Below, piece after piece: positions 1 to 5,481 of a DNA stretch of 6,756 nt (position 1 is its first letter; the number at the start of each line of letters is the position of its first letter). The stretch comes from JAHCIE01 sp034431435 (GTDB taxonomy: Bacteria > Chloroflexota > Anaerolineae > Epilineales > JAHCIE01). The notes under the pieces are model-generated. The model had not been told where the DNA came from, did not search any database, and worked only from the letters and a program-made list of their open reading frames with translations. The DNA is taken from NCBI GenBank assembly GCA_034431435.1, contig DAOUDG010000073.1, positions 1-6,756 of the forward strand, read 5' to 3'. A program made the translations under genes and the position numbers.

Positions 1-41
1 TGGTAAGGGTGAGGTCACCGGTTCAATCCCGGTCATGGGCT
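1..41 (+). tRNA. tRNA-Thr(GGT), 3' part (truncated by window edge)
   Basis: The window opens inside an anticodon loop (TGGTAA, anticodon GGT at 2-4). The 3' half of a tRNA follows: the descending anticodon stem GGGTG (7-11), a 5-nt variable loop (12-16), a perfect T-arm (ACCGG/CCGGT, 17-21 and 29-33, around the 7-nt loop TTCAATC) and the 3' acceptor strand CATGGGC (34-40) with discriminator T (41). CCA is not encoded. The missing 5' half lies before the window, so the D-arm and 5' acceptor strand cannot be checked. It lies 6 nt before a tRNA-Leu, so the two are probably co-transcribed. Confidence 0.9.
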
Positions 42-47
42 CTCCTT

Positions 48-129
48 GCCGGGGTGGCGGAACTGGCAGACGCGCACGACTCAAACTCGTGTCCCGCAAG
101 GGGTGTGGGTTCGACTCCCACCCTCGGCA
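48..129 (+). tRNA. tRNA-Leu(CAA)
   Basis: A complete class II tRNA. The 5' acceptor GCCGGGG (48-54) pairs with CCTCGGC (122-128) with one G-T wobble. The D-arm is in TGGCGGAACTGGCAGACGC. The anticodon stem CACGA/TCGTG (75-79, 87-91) encloses the loop CTCAAAC with anticodon CAA at 82-84, which reads the leucine codon TTG. A long variable arm (92-104, CCC/GGG hairpin) is diagnostic of the Leu/Ser/Tyr class. The T-arm GTGGG/CCCAC (105-109, 117-121) has the loop TTCGACT. Discriminator A is at 129 and CCA is not encoded. A terminator follows directly. Confidence 0.97.
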
Positions 130-133
130 CAAG

Positions 134-166
134 AACGGGCAGCCCACGGGGCTTGCCCGTTTTTTG
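134..166 (+). terminator. Rho-independent terminator of the tRNA-Thr/tRNA-Leu unit
   Basis: A GC-rich inverted repeat, AACGGGCA-GCCC-ACG-GGGC-T-TGCCCGTT, has one bulged T and is followed at once by a T run (160-165). It starts 5 nt after the tRNA-Leu discriminator. The combination of stem, tight loop and T run is a textbook intrinsic terminator, and it isolates the tRNA transcript from the CBS gene downstream. Confidence 0.93.
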
Positions 167-230
167 TTGACCTGTCGGCCGCCCCCGCCCATCATCGCAC
201 TGTATCCTGTCCTACTGTGGAGGAGGTCCC

Positions 231-650
231 ATGCCTGACACGCCCCTCGTTCGCGACTGGATGACCCCTGACCCCATCGTGATCCAGGCCTCGAAGCCCC
301 TGCCCGAGGCGCACCAGCTCATGAAGCAGCGCCGCATTCGTCGTCTGCCCGTCGTCGACCGTAACGGCCGCCTGGTGGGCATCGTCACCCGTGGCGATGT
401 GCGCGAGGCTTCCCCCTCCAACGCGACCAGTCTCAGTATCTATGAGATTCACTACCTCCTGTCGCAGTTGGCTATCGAAGCCATCATGACCCGCAATCCC
501 AGGACGGTGACGCCCGACACGCCCATCAAGGAGGCCGCGCGCCTGATGCTTGACCACAAGATTAGCGGCCTGCCGGTCGTCGAAGGCGACAGGCTCGTTG
601 GCATCATCACCGAGTCGGATATCTTTCGTGGCTTGATCGAGCGCCTGTAA
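231..650 (+). CDS. Stand-alone CBS-pair protein
   Basis: A 139-aa cytoplasmic protein made only of two CBS domains (a Bateman module). CBS1 spans about residues 5-58 (VRDWMTPDPIVI ... RRLPVVDRNGRLVGIVTRGD) and CBS2 about 83-137 (AIMTRNPRTVTPDTPI ... SGLPVVEGDRLVGIITESD). They are joined by a linker of about 20 residues (SLSIYEIHYLLSQ) that is probably helical. In the family, CBS pairs bind adenine nucleotides (AMP, ATP, SAM) in the cleft between the two motifs and regulate a partner. No catalytic or ACT domain is attached, so it is shorter than AcuB-type proteins, and the partner cannot be deduced. The start is well supported: ATG at 231 with GGAGGAGG (219-226) just upstream. It is 38 nt from the next gene and probably shares its transcript. 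I see no convincing -35/-10 in 167-218. Confidence 0.93.
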   Translation: MPDTPLVRDWMTPDPIVIQASKPLPEAHQLMKQRRIRRLPVVDRNGRLVGIVTRGDVREASPSNATSLSIYEIHYLLSQLAIEAIMTRNPRTVTPDTPIKEAARLMLDHKISGLPVVEGDRLVGIITESDIFRGLIERL

Positions 651-688
651 CTCGTGACGCCGCTGGGGTTGGCCGCTGAGCCGCGTCG

Positions 689-1612
689 ATGGGCCTGCTG
701 ATTGTCTTCCTCGACGGAGTCGGGTTGGGCGCCGATGACCCGGCGACGAATCCCCTGGCTGCCGCCGCGATGCCTGTTGTACGCGGCCTATTGGGGGGCG
801 TGGGCCTGACACGCGCCGCGCTGGACAGACCCGCCTATATCCCACCGACGACCCTTGTGGCGTTGGATGCGACGCTGGGTGTCGCCGGTCTGCCCCAGAG
901 CGGCACGGGGCAGGCGACCCTGTGGAGCGGCGTCAACGTGGCCGCCCGCATCGGCCGCCATAGCGGCCCCTACGCTCCTCCCGAAGCGCGCGAGATCCTT
1001 CTGTCCAACAACCTGTTCCAGGCCGCCGCCCGCCACCCGCGCGCGGTGGCCTTTGCCAATGCCTACCCACCCCGCTACCTCGACCGCCTGGAGCGGGGCA
1101 CGGCGCGCCAGTCGGTGACGGCGCTGGCGGCTCATCTGGGTGGCGCGCCACTACGTGGCCCCGACGAGTTGCGCCAGGGCCGGGCTGTGTCGGCGTTTGT
1201 GACCAACGAACTGTGGGAGTCGCGACTGGGCGTGGCGGGAATGCCGGAGGTGACTGCGCTGGAGGCGGGCGAGAATCTGGCGCGGCTGGCGCGCCACCAC
1301 GCCCTGACGGTGTTTGAGTTCTTCGCCACCGACATGGCCGGCCACCGCCGCGACTCCGAGCTGACCACTACCTCGCTAGAGCGCATCGACGGGCTATTGG
1401 GTGGGGTGGTGGCGACGCTGGACCCTCGCCGCGACCTGCTCCTGGTGACAAGCGATCACGGCAATCTTGAAGATGCCACCAGCAGCGAGCATACCCTCAA
1501 TCCCGCGCCTGGACTGGTGTGGGGGGCGGGAGCGTTTGACATGGCAGCGCGGCTGGCGTCCCTGGTCGATGTGACGCCCGCCGCGCTCGATTGGTTGGCT
1601 GGCGTACGCTAG
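689..1612 (+). CDS. Metalloenzyme of the alkaline phosphatase / phosphoglycerate mutase superfamily
   Basis: A 307-aa protein with the metal-ligand layout of the superfamily that contains iPGM, phosphopentomutase and alkaline phosphatase. D9 lies in FLDGVGLG. A nucleophile region PQSGTGQATLWSG holds S71 and T73, of which T73 is the more likely phosphoryl acceptor. DMAGHRRD (215-222) supplies Asp and His, SDHGNLED (255-262) supplies D256 and H257, and EHTLNP supplies H268. Together these suggest a two-metal (Mn or Zn) phosphoryl-transfer or hydrolysis enzyme. It is clearly shorter than iPGM (about 510 aa) and lacks an obvious insert domain for 3-phosphoglycerate, so the substrate is unknown. 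No signal peptide is evident: the hydrophobic N-terminus (GLLIVFLDG) is the first beta strand. ATG 689 has no strong Shine-Dalgarno sequence, which fits translation following the CBS gene 38 nt upstream. The stop is 18 nt from the convergent DegV gene. Confidence 0.85.
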   Translation: MGLLIVFLDGVGLGADDPATNPLAAAAMPVVRGLLGGVGLTRAALDRPAYIPPTTLVALDATLGVAGLPQSGTGQATLWSGVNVAARIGRHSGPYAPPEAREILLSNNLFQAAARHPRAVAFANAYPPRYLDRLERGTARQSVTALAAHLGGAPLRGPDELRQGRAVSAFVTNELWESRLGVAGMPEVTALEAGENLARLARHHALTVFEFFATDMAGHRRDSELTTTSLERIDGLLGGVVATLDPRRDLLLVTSDHGNLEDATSSEHTLNPAPGLVWGAGAFDMAARLASLVDVTPAALDWLAGVR

Positions 1613-1630
1613 CGCGCCACGCCTACAGAC

Positions 1631-2470
1631 TCAGTCGGCGTAGTAGACGATACCTACTGCGCCGATTCCCACGTGCGTGCCAATGGTTGGCCCGACTTCG
1701 GAGGGAATGCTCTCGGCCAGGGTGTATTTCTCACCCACCATGCGATCGAGTTCGGCAAGCTCCGGCAACGCCTGGGCGTGAAGAAAAGCTACGTGCAGCT
1801 TGGAACCATACGGCGCGGTCGTCCCCATAATTTCCAGAAGGCGACGCAGCGCCGCTTTCTTGGATCGTGGCTGCTCGACGGGTTCCACCACGCCATGCTC
1901 GACGGCCAGGATGGGCTTGACATTCAGCAGGCCGCCGATCATCGCTTTGGCGGGGCTGATGCGCCCCCCCTTCTTGAGATTCTCCAGGGTATCGACAATC
2001 AGGTAGAGGTGGAGCTTAGGGCCAAGCGCCTGAACGGCGGCGACGACCTCGGCGGCGGTCCGGCCGGCGCGCACCGCCTCCGCGGCCGCGCGAACCTGGA
2101 AGGCGAGCGCCATCGCAATCCATTCGGTCTCGACGACCGTTACGTCGCCCGACGGCAGCATGGCGGCTGCCTGGGCGGCCGAATTATAAGTTCCACTCAA
2201 CTTCCCCGACAGATGAATCGACACGACCTGATCGCCGTTCGCAACGAGGGTCTCGTAGACGTTATAGAAGTCGCCAACCGCTGGCTGGCTGGTAGTTGGA
2301 AGCTGCTCCGAGACGCGCATCCGGTCATAGAAGGCGTCGTTGGACATCTCGACACCCTCGCGGTAGGTATCCTGGCCGAAGGTGACGCTCAATGGAACGA
2401 CGGTAATATCATAGTCTTTCACCCAATCGGCGGGCAGGCTGGCGGTGCTGTCGGTGACGATGCGAATCAC
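1631..2470 (-). CDS. DegV family (FakB-like) fatty-acid-binding protein
   Basis: A 279-aa cytoplasmic protein matching the DegV family in length and motifs: IVTDSTASLP (4-13), TTSQPAVGDF (59-68), SIHLSGKLSGTYNSA (84-98), DTLENLKKGGRIS (160-172), NVKPILAVEHG (183-193) and the C-terminal GPTIGTHVGIGAVG (260-273). DegV/FakB proteins hold a single fatty acid in a buried tunnel, with the TSQP and SGTYNS serines near the carboxylate, and present it to FakA for phosphorylation. No FakA is visible here, so the substrate-partner link is inferred from the family. I choose GTG at 2470: AGGAG (2480-2476) lies 5 nt upstream and the protein then begins MIRIVTDST, as usual in the family. A longer TTG start at 2509 would fall almost at the predicted transcription start. 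A good promoter (2517-2544) suggests independent transcription. Confidence 0.95.
   Translation of the reverse strand: MIRIVTDSTASLPADWVKDYDITVVPLSVTFGQDTYREGVEMSNDAFYDRMRVSEQLPTTSQPAVGDFYNVYETLVANGDQVVSIHLSGKLSGTYNSAAQAAAMLPSGDVTVVETEWIAMALAFQVRAAAEAVRAGRTAAEVVAAVQALGPKLHLYLIVDTLENLKKGGRISPAKAMIGGLLNVKPILAVEHGVVEPVEQPRSKKAALRRLLEIMGTTAPYGSKLHVAFLHAQALPELAELDRMVGEKYTLAESIPSEVGPTIGTHVGIGAVGIVYYAD
1635..1665. other. Hairpin at the convergent gene junction, inside the 3' end of the DegV gene
   Basis: A 12-bp inverted repeat, TCGGCGTAGTAG (1635-1646) and CTACTGCGCCGA (1654-1665), with one G-T wobble and a 7-nt loop (ACGATAC). It overlaps the codons for the last residues of the DegV protein (around GIVYYAD) and lies 23 nt after the stop of the metalloenzyme gene. 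No T run follows on either strand, so it is not a classical terminator. It could stabilise or punctuate the 3' ends of the two convergent transcripts. Confidence 0.45.
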
Positions 2471-2516
2471 GGTGACTCCTGTGATGGCCGAGGGGCCGGG
2501 AATGTGCAACTCCTCA

Positions 2517-2544
2517 ATTATAGGGGGAGTGAATTTCCGCGCAA
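2517..2544 (-). promoter_or_regulatory. Sigma-70-type promoter of the DegV gene
   Basis: Read on the minus strand, TTGCGC (2544-2539), a 16-nt spacer and a perfect TATAAT (2522-2517). The expected transcription start is about 2510, giving a 5' leader of about 40 nt before the GTG at 2470, which includes AGGAG. The sequence match is good; no expression evidence is available. Confidence 0.7.
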
Positions 2545-2568
2545 CCCGCGCTGAACGAACGAAGGCCC

Positions 2569-2595
2569 GGCCTGATAAGCTTGTCTTGTCAGGCC
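2569..2595. terminator. Palindromic hairpin after the SH3b gene, likely terminator
   Basis: GGCCTGATAAG (2569-2579) pairs with CTTGTCAGGCC (2585-2595) over 11 bp with one G-T wobble and the loop CTTGT. It lies about 38 nt beyond the stop of the minus-strand SH3b gene and upstream of the DegV promoter, the right place for a terminator. On the minus strand it is followed only by GGGCCTTCGTTCGTT, so the T run is poor. Its core (CCTGA...TGTCAGG) resembles the stronger palindrome at 5341-5378. The intergenic stretch 2471-2632 holds this hairpin and the DegV promoter; I see no gene in it. Confidence 0.6.
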
Positions 2596-2632
2596 AGGCC
2601 CTGGTATGGATGGCAGTTGCGCTGTCGGGCGG

Positions 2633-3532
2633 CTAGGGTCCTTCAGTGACCTGCAGGAAGTCCTCGGCGGCCCAGCCGATGACGCCCTTGTCGGTCTGAA
2701 GTCGCCACCAGGAACGCCCCTCACTGTCTTTGGTGGGGCCTTCGAGGACCTTGAGGCGTGTCCCGTCGGGCAGTAGCGGCTGCTCGGCGACGCGCGCGTT
2801 ATTCGCGCCGGGGCCGCTGCGGTAGCTGAGCTGAGAGCCTTCGGTGCCCGCGACTTTGACGTAGGCGCCTGGCTGGATATTCTTGCCACCGGTCGTACCG
2901 GGCGTTGCGCCCGCGCCGGGCGTCGTGGCGGCGCCGGGCGTGGCAGCGGAGGCAGCTGGATTGCGTCCGCTGACGATGATGGAACTGGCGTCGAGGACGG
3001 TCTTGCCGCCCACATCTGTCAACACCCCTTCGACGACCAGCGTGGTATCGATGTCCTTCTCGCCGGACAGGCTCAGGTCGGCGGGCGGGCGTCCCGTGAC
3101 CCAGATGGCGCTCGTGCCGTCGCTGAGGACCCAGTCGTTGACCGTCACCGCCGGCTGGCCCTTCAGCTCACCACGAGCGTCTCGACCTCGGTAGCGACCC
3201 GTCACGCTCACCCGCTCCGAGCCGTAGCGCTGGCGATTCTTCAGCACCTCGGTTACGGTCAGGCCGGCCACGGGGGCAGGGGTGGCGCCGGCCGCGCCGC
3301 GCGGCGCGACCGTGCCGACGGCGATGGCTGGCGGCGTGCCCAGGGCGCGCTCGCGGTCGGGTTGAATCGTCTGTGTCAGCCACCAGAACAACAGCCCGAC
3401 CGCGGCAACGATGAGCACGACGGGCAGCCAGGCGAAGGAGAGGGCCGAAGCCCCTTTCTTGCCCGATTGCATGCCGCGCAGCCGCTCTTCCGAGCTGCTC
3501 TGCGATGAGGTATCTTTAGGATCGCGAGCCAT
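2633..3532 (-). CDS. Membrane-anchored protein with OB-like and SH3b domains
   Basis: A 299-aa single-pass membrane protein. Residues 1-31 are polar and Ser/Lys/Arg-rich (cytoplasmic). A transmembrane helix follows at about 32-52 (SFAWLPVVLIVAAVGLLFWWL), then a linker. Residues 89-188 look like an OB-type beta barrel (RVSVTGRYRGRDARGEL ... DWVLSDGTSAIWVTG ... TLVVEGVLTDVGG). A Pro/Gly/Thr/Ala low-complexity linker spans about 189-217. A C-terminal bacterial SH3 domain spans about 221-295 (AYVKVAG ... LSYRSGPG ... DGTRLKVLEGP ... SWWRLQTDKGVIGWAAEDFL). SH3b domains often bind peptidoglycan or peptide ligands, so an extracytoplasmic envelope role is likely, but the exact function is unknown. 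ATG at 3532 is preferred because AGAGGG and GAGG precede it; ATG at 3541 is in frame but leaves no space for a ribosome site. A strong promoter lies about 50 nt upstream. Confidence 0.88.
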   Translation of the reverse strand: MARDPKDTSSQSSSEERLRGMQSGKKGASALSFAWLPVVLIVAAVGLLFWWLTQTIQPDRERALGTPPAIAVGTVAPRGAAGATPAPVAGLTVTEVLKNRQRYGSERVSVTGRYRGRDARGELKGQPAVTVNDWVLSDGTSAIWVTGRPPADLSLSGEKDIDTTLVVEGVLTDVGGKTVLDASSIIVSGRNPAASAATPGAATTPGAGATPGTTGGKNIQPGAYVKVAGTEGSQLSYRSGPGANNARVAEQPLLPDGTRLKVLEGPTKDSEGRSWWRLQTDKGVIGWAAEDFLQVTEGP

Positions 3533-3581
3533 AATCCTCATCCCTCTCTAGCTACATAACATCCGATTTTGGTACTGCCTC

Positions 3582-3610
3582 ATTATACCACGGGGCGCCG
3601 GACGAGTCAA
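3582..3610 (-). promoter_or_regulatory. Near-consensus sigma-70 promoter of the SH3b gene
   Basis: On the minus strand, TTGACT (3610-3605), exactly 17 nt and a perfect TATAAT (3587-3582). The expected start is about 3575, leaving a leader of about 43 nt before ATG 3532. It is one of the strongest promoter matches in the window and faces away from the GT2 promoter. Confidence 0.82.
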
Positions 3611-3649
3611 CGCATAGCAACAGCGAGCGAGCGCCGGTATGGCTGAAAG

Positions 3650-3678
3650 TTGACGCCAGCCGTCAATCTCAAGATAAT
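3650..3678 (+). promoter_or_regulatory. Sigma-70 promoter of the GT2 glycosyltransferase gene
   Basis: TTGACG (3650-3655), 17 nt and GATAAT (3673-3678) on the plus strand. The expected start is about 3685, about 163 nt before the chosen ATG at 3848. The -35 boxes of this promoter and of the divergent SH3b promoter are only 39 bp apart (3611-3649), so one bound protein there could affect both. Confidence 0.75.
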
Positions 3679-3684
3679 TTCGTT

Positions 3685-3847
3685 TGGCCGTCCGCAGCCG
3701 CAGGTAGTGCTTTGGCTGCGGACAGCGTTTTGTTGTCGTGCGCCGTCCGCCTCCTGTTCGCCAGGGTTGGCGTCTGACGATTGCACAGAAGTAAGGACTA
3801 TACCATCCACGATCTGCGGCGACTTCCGCCCCGCAGCACAGGCCCCC
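3685..3847 (+). promoter_or_regulatory. Structured 5' leader of the GT2 gene with attenuator-like hairpin
   Basis: The leader holds a perfect 10-bp stem, GTCCGCAGCC (3690-3699) with GGCTGCGGAC (3714-3723), around a 14-nt loop that can itself pair (GCA/TGC). The stem is followed by a T-rich stretch (GTTTTGTTGT, 3728-3737), as in an intrinsic terminator or attenuator. A small hairpin CGCC/GGCG follows. Just before the start codon is CTGCGG (3814-3819)/CCGCAG (3831-3836), close to where a ribosome would bind. No known riboswitch class is recognised. No convincing coding sequence lies in 3533-3847, and no clear Shine-Dalgarno sequence precedes ATG 3848. Confidence 0.5.
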
Positions 3848-5317
3848 ATGATTACCATGCTCATCAATGTTCTGTATGTGGTAAGCTGCTCTCTGCTCGC
3901 GCTCTATGGCATACACAGTCTTACCCTATCACTGATTTATCTCTGGCAAGCCCGTCACCCTCGCTGCGCCTCCCTCACAACCGACGAGACCCTACCGACG
4001 GTCACCATTCAGCTGCCTATCTACAACGAGCAATACGTCGTTGAGCGGCTGCTCGCGGCGTGCGCTGCCATCGACTATCCGCGGGATCGCCTTCAGATCC
4101 AACTCCTCGACGACTCGACCGACGGCACGCGCGAGATTGCGCGACGCGCCGTCGAGGCCTGGCGCGCCGAGGGTATCGATATGCAGCACGTTGTGCGTCC
4201 CGATCGTCGCGGTTACAAGGCGGGCGCTCTGGAGTATGGGCTGTTGACGGCTAGCGGCGAGTTCGTCGCCGTCTTCGATGCCGATTTCCTGCCCCCGCCC
4301 GACTTTCTGCGCCGCACCCTGCCCCTATTTGCGGACGCCGAGGTGGGCTGCGTCCAGGCGCGCTGGGGCCACGTCAACCCCAACTACTCGTGGCTGACGC
4401 GCGCCCAGGCCGCCGCCATCGACATGCACTTTGGTATCGAGCAGGCCACGCGCAGCTACTACGAGCTACCCATGAACTTCAACGGCGCGGCCGGGCTGTG
4501 GCGACGGGCGTGCATCGACGACGCGGGCGGCTGGCGCGCTGAGACCCTGACCGAGGACCTGGACCTGAGTTATCGCGCCCAGTTGGCCGGGTGGAAGTTC
4601 CGCTTCGTGCCCGATCTGATCGTGCCCGCCGAGATCCCCGTGCAGCTGAACGCCTACAAGCGGCAGCAGTTCCGCTGGGCGAAGGGTAGTATCCAGACGG
4701 CGCGCAAGGTGCTGGGGACGCTGTGGACGTCGGCGCTGCCGGTCCACAAGAAGGTGTTTGGTACATTCCATCTGACGGGCTACGTGGTCAGCCCGCTGAT
4801 GTTGCTGGTGCTGCTGACGGCCGTGCCCGCCGTGCTGACGCCCCAGGGCTGGCACGTGCCACCGTGGACGATTTTCGCCGCCTTTGGGCCGTGGCTATTG
4901 TACTGGCTGTCGCGGGCCAGCGCGCCAGAGAGCGTCGGCCACAAGCTGACCCTGCTCGCCTCCCTCATCCTGATGGGGACGGGCATGGCGATCAACAACA
5001 CCAAGGCCATTCTGGAGGCGGTGTTCGGTGTGCCAAGCGCCTTCGAGCGCACGCCCAAGTTCAACATCCAGCGCGCCGGGGAGGTGTGGGGCGGTAGTCA
5101 GTATGCTTTGCCCCGCGACCCGGTCGTCTGGCTGGAGGTGGCGGCGGCGGCTTACGCGGCCGTCATGGTGGCCATTGCCTTGCAGCATGACCTGTGGGGG
5201 CTGGCGCCGTGGCTGGCCCTGTACGCTCTGGGTTTCGGCTGGATCGCCGCCCTGAGCTTCGTGCAGGCCTGGGAGCAGTCCCGGCTACGCGCAGCGAGGA
5301 CGGCGCAGGCGGCATAA
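3848..5317 (+). CDS. GT2 family glycosyltransferase, cellulose-synthase-like (CslA/CslC type)
   Basis: A 489-aa polytopic membrane glycosyltransferase. An N-terminal transmembrane helix (about 5-33) leads to a cytoplasmic GT-A domain. This has QLPIYNE (55-61), DDSTD (88-92), the metal/UDP-binding FDADF with DAD at 144-146, the catalytic-base motif TED (235-237) and QQFRW (273-277), the QxxRW hallmark of processive beta-glycan synthases. Four or five C-terminal helices follow (about 310-330, 342-355, 365-385, 430-447, 452-475). This order matches cellulose-synthase-like enzymes, which polymerise a nucleotide-sugar (UDP-glucose or GDP-mannose) and extrude the chain. The sugar cannot be read from sequence alone. 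There is no PilZ domain, so direct c-di-GMP control as in BcsA is unlikely. The reading frame is open upstream to 3650, but that TTG lies in the -35 box; ATG 3848 (or 3857) places the membrane helix at the N-terminus. It appears monocistronic and is closed by the terminator at 5341-5378. Confidence 0.92.
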   Translation: MITMLINVLYVVSCSLLALYGIHSLTLSLIYLWQARHPRCASLTTDETLPTVTIQLPIYNEQYVVERLLAACAAIDYPRDRLQIQLLDDSTDGTREIARRAVEAWRAEGIDMQHVVRPDRRGYKAGALEYGLLTASGEFVAVFDADFLPPPDFLRRTLPLFADAEVGCVQARWGHVNPNYSWLTRAQAAAIDMHFGIEQATRSYYELPMNFNGAAGLWRRACIDDAGGWRAETLTEDLDLSYRAQLAGWKFRFVPDLIVPAEIPVQLNAYKRQQFRWAKGSIQTARKVLGTLWTSALPVHKKVFGTFHLTGYVVSPLMLLVLLTAVPAVLTPQGWHVPPWTIFAAFGPWLLYWLSRASAPESVGHKLTLLASLILMGTGMAINNTKAILEAVFGVPSAFERTPKFNIQRAGEVWGGSQYALPRDPVVWLEVAAAAYAAVMVAIALQHDLWGLAPWLALYALGFGWIAALSFVQAWEQSRLRAARTAQAA

Positions 5318-5340
5318 CCCTCACTGCGGACCTTGTAAAC

Positions 5341-5378
5341 GAAGACCTGACAGGTTCCTGAGAACCTGTCAGGTCTTT
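5341..5378. terminator. Long perfect palindrome, likely bidirectional terminator
   Basis: AAGACCTGACAGGTTC (5342-5357) pairs without mismatch with GAACCTGTCAGGTCTT (5362-5377) around the tetraloop CTGA: 16 bp plus a closing G-T wobble. It lies 24 nt after the GT2 stop. On the plus strand it ends in TCTTTCCTTTG, a moderate T run; on the minus strand in GGTCTTCGTTT. It can terminate the GT2 transcript and perhaps the convergent repeat-protein transcript, which ends at 5482. From memory and not checked, elements of this ACCTGACAGGTT type recur widely in Chloroflexota. Confidence 0.85.
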
Positions 5379-5405
5379 CCTTTGTCGGTCTCTGGGCTGG
5401 CGAGC

Positions 5406-5434
5406 TTGCACTCCCAGCGGCCACAGACTACAAT
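5406..5434 (+). promoter_or_regulatory. Promoter-like sequence directed antisense into the repeat-protein gene
   Basis: TTGCAC (5406-5411), 17 nt and TACAAT (5429-5434) on the plus strand, with an expected start at about 5441. It lies between two convergent genes, and no plausible plus-strand gene follows. A transcript from it would run antisense through the 3' end and repeats of the gene at 5482-6399. The match to the sigma-70 consensus is moderate, and chance cannot be excluded. Apart from this and the palindrome, 5318-5481 holds nothing I can recognise. Confidence 0.4.
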
Positions 5435-5481
5435 AGCCTCCCTTGCCGACAAGGCAGACACGGCTCGTCGGCATCGGCCCG

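Noticed and set aside
35..264. Two short plus-strand frames (67 and 72 aa) near the left edge
   Set aside because: They run through the tRNA-Leu gene and its terminator, which fully explain the sequence.
192..845. 217-aa minus-strand frame opposite the CBS and metalloenzyme genes
   Set aside because: It is an antisense shadow of two well-supported genes in GC-rich DNA; the translation is Arg/Gly-rich with no domain.
1673..2554. 293-aa plus-strand frame opposite the DegV gene
   Set aside because: It is a shadow frame: the minus strand encodes an unmistakable DegV protein with all family motifs, and the plus frame has no recognisable motif or ribosome site.
3650..3847. N-terminal extension of the GT2 protein from TTG 3650
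   Set aside because: That TTG is the first triplet of the -35 box, the extra 66 residues look like no domain, and the membrane helix expected at the N-terminus begins after ATG 3848.
3685..3847. c-di-GMP (GEMM) riboswitch in the GT2 leader
   Set aside because: Considered because of the glycan synthase downstream, but I could not find the conserved GEMM core or two-helix arrangement; only generic hairpins are visible.
3548..3916. Minus-strand frames of 122 aa (3548-3916) and 86 aa (3607-3867) in the divergent intergenic region
   Set aside because: They cover both promoters and the GT2 leader, have no ribosome site and show no domain. The promoter and hairpin reading explains the region better.
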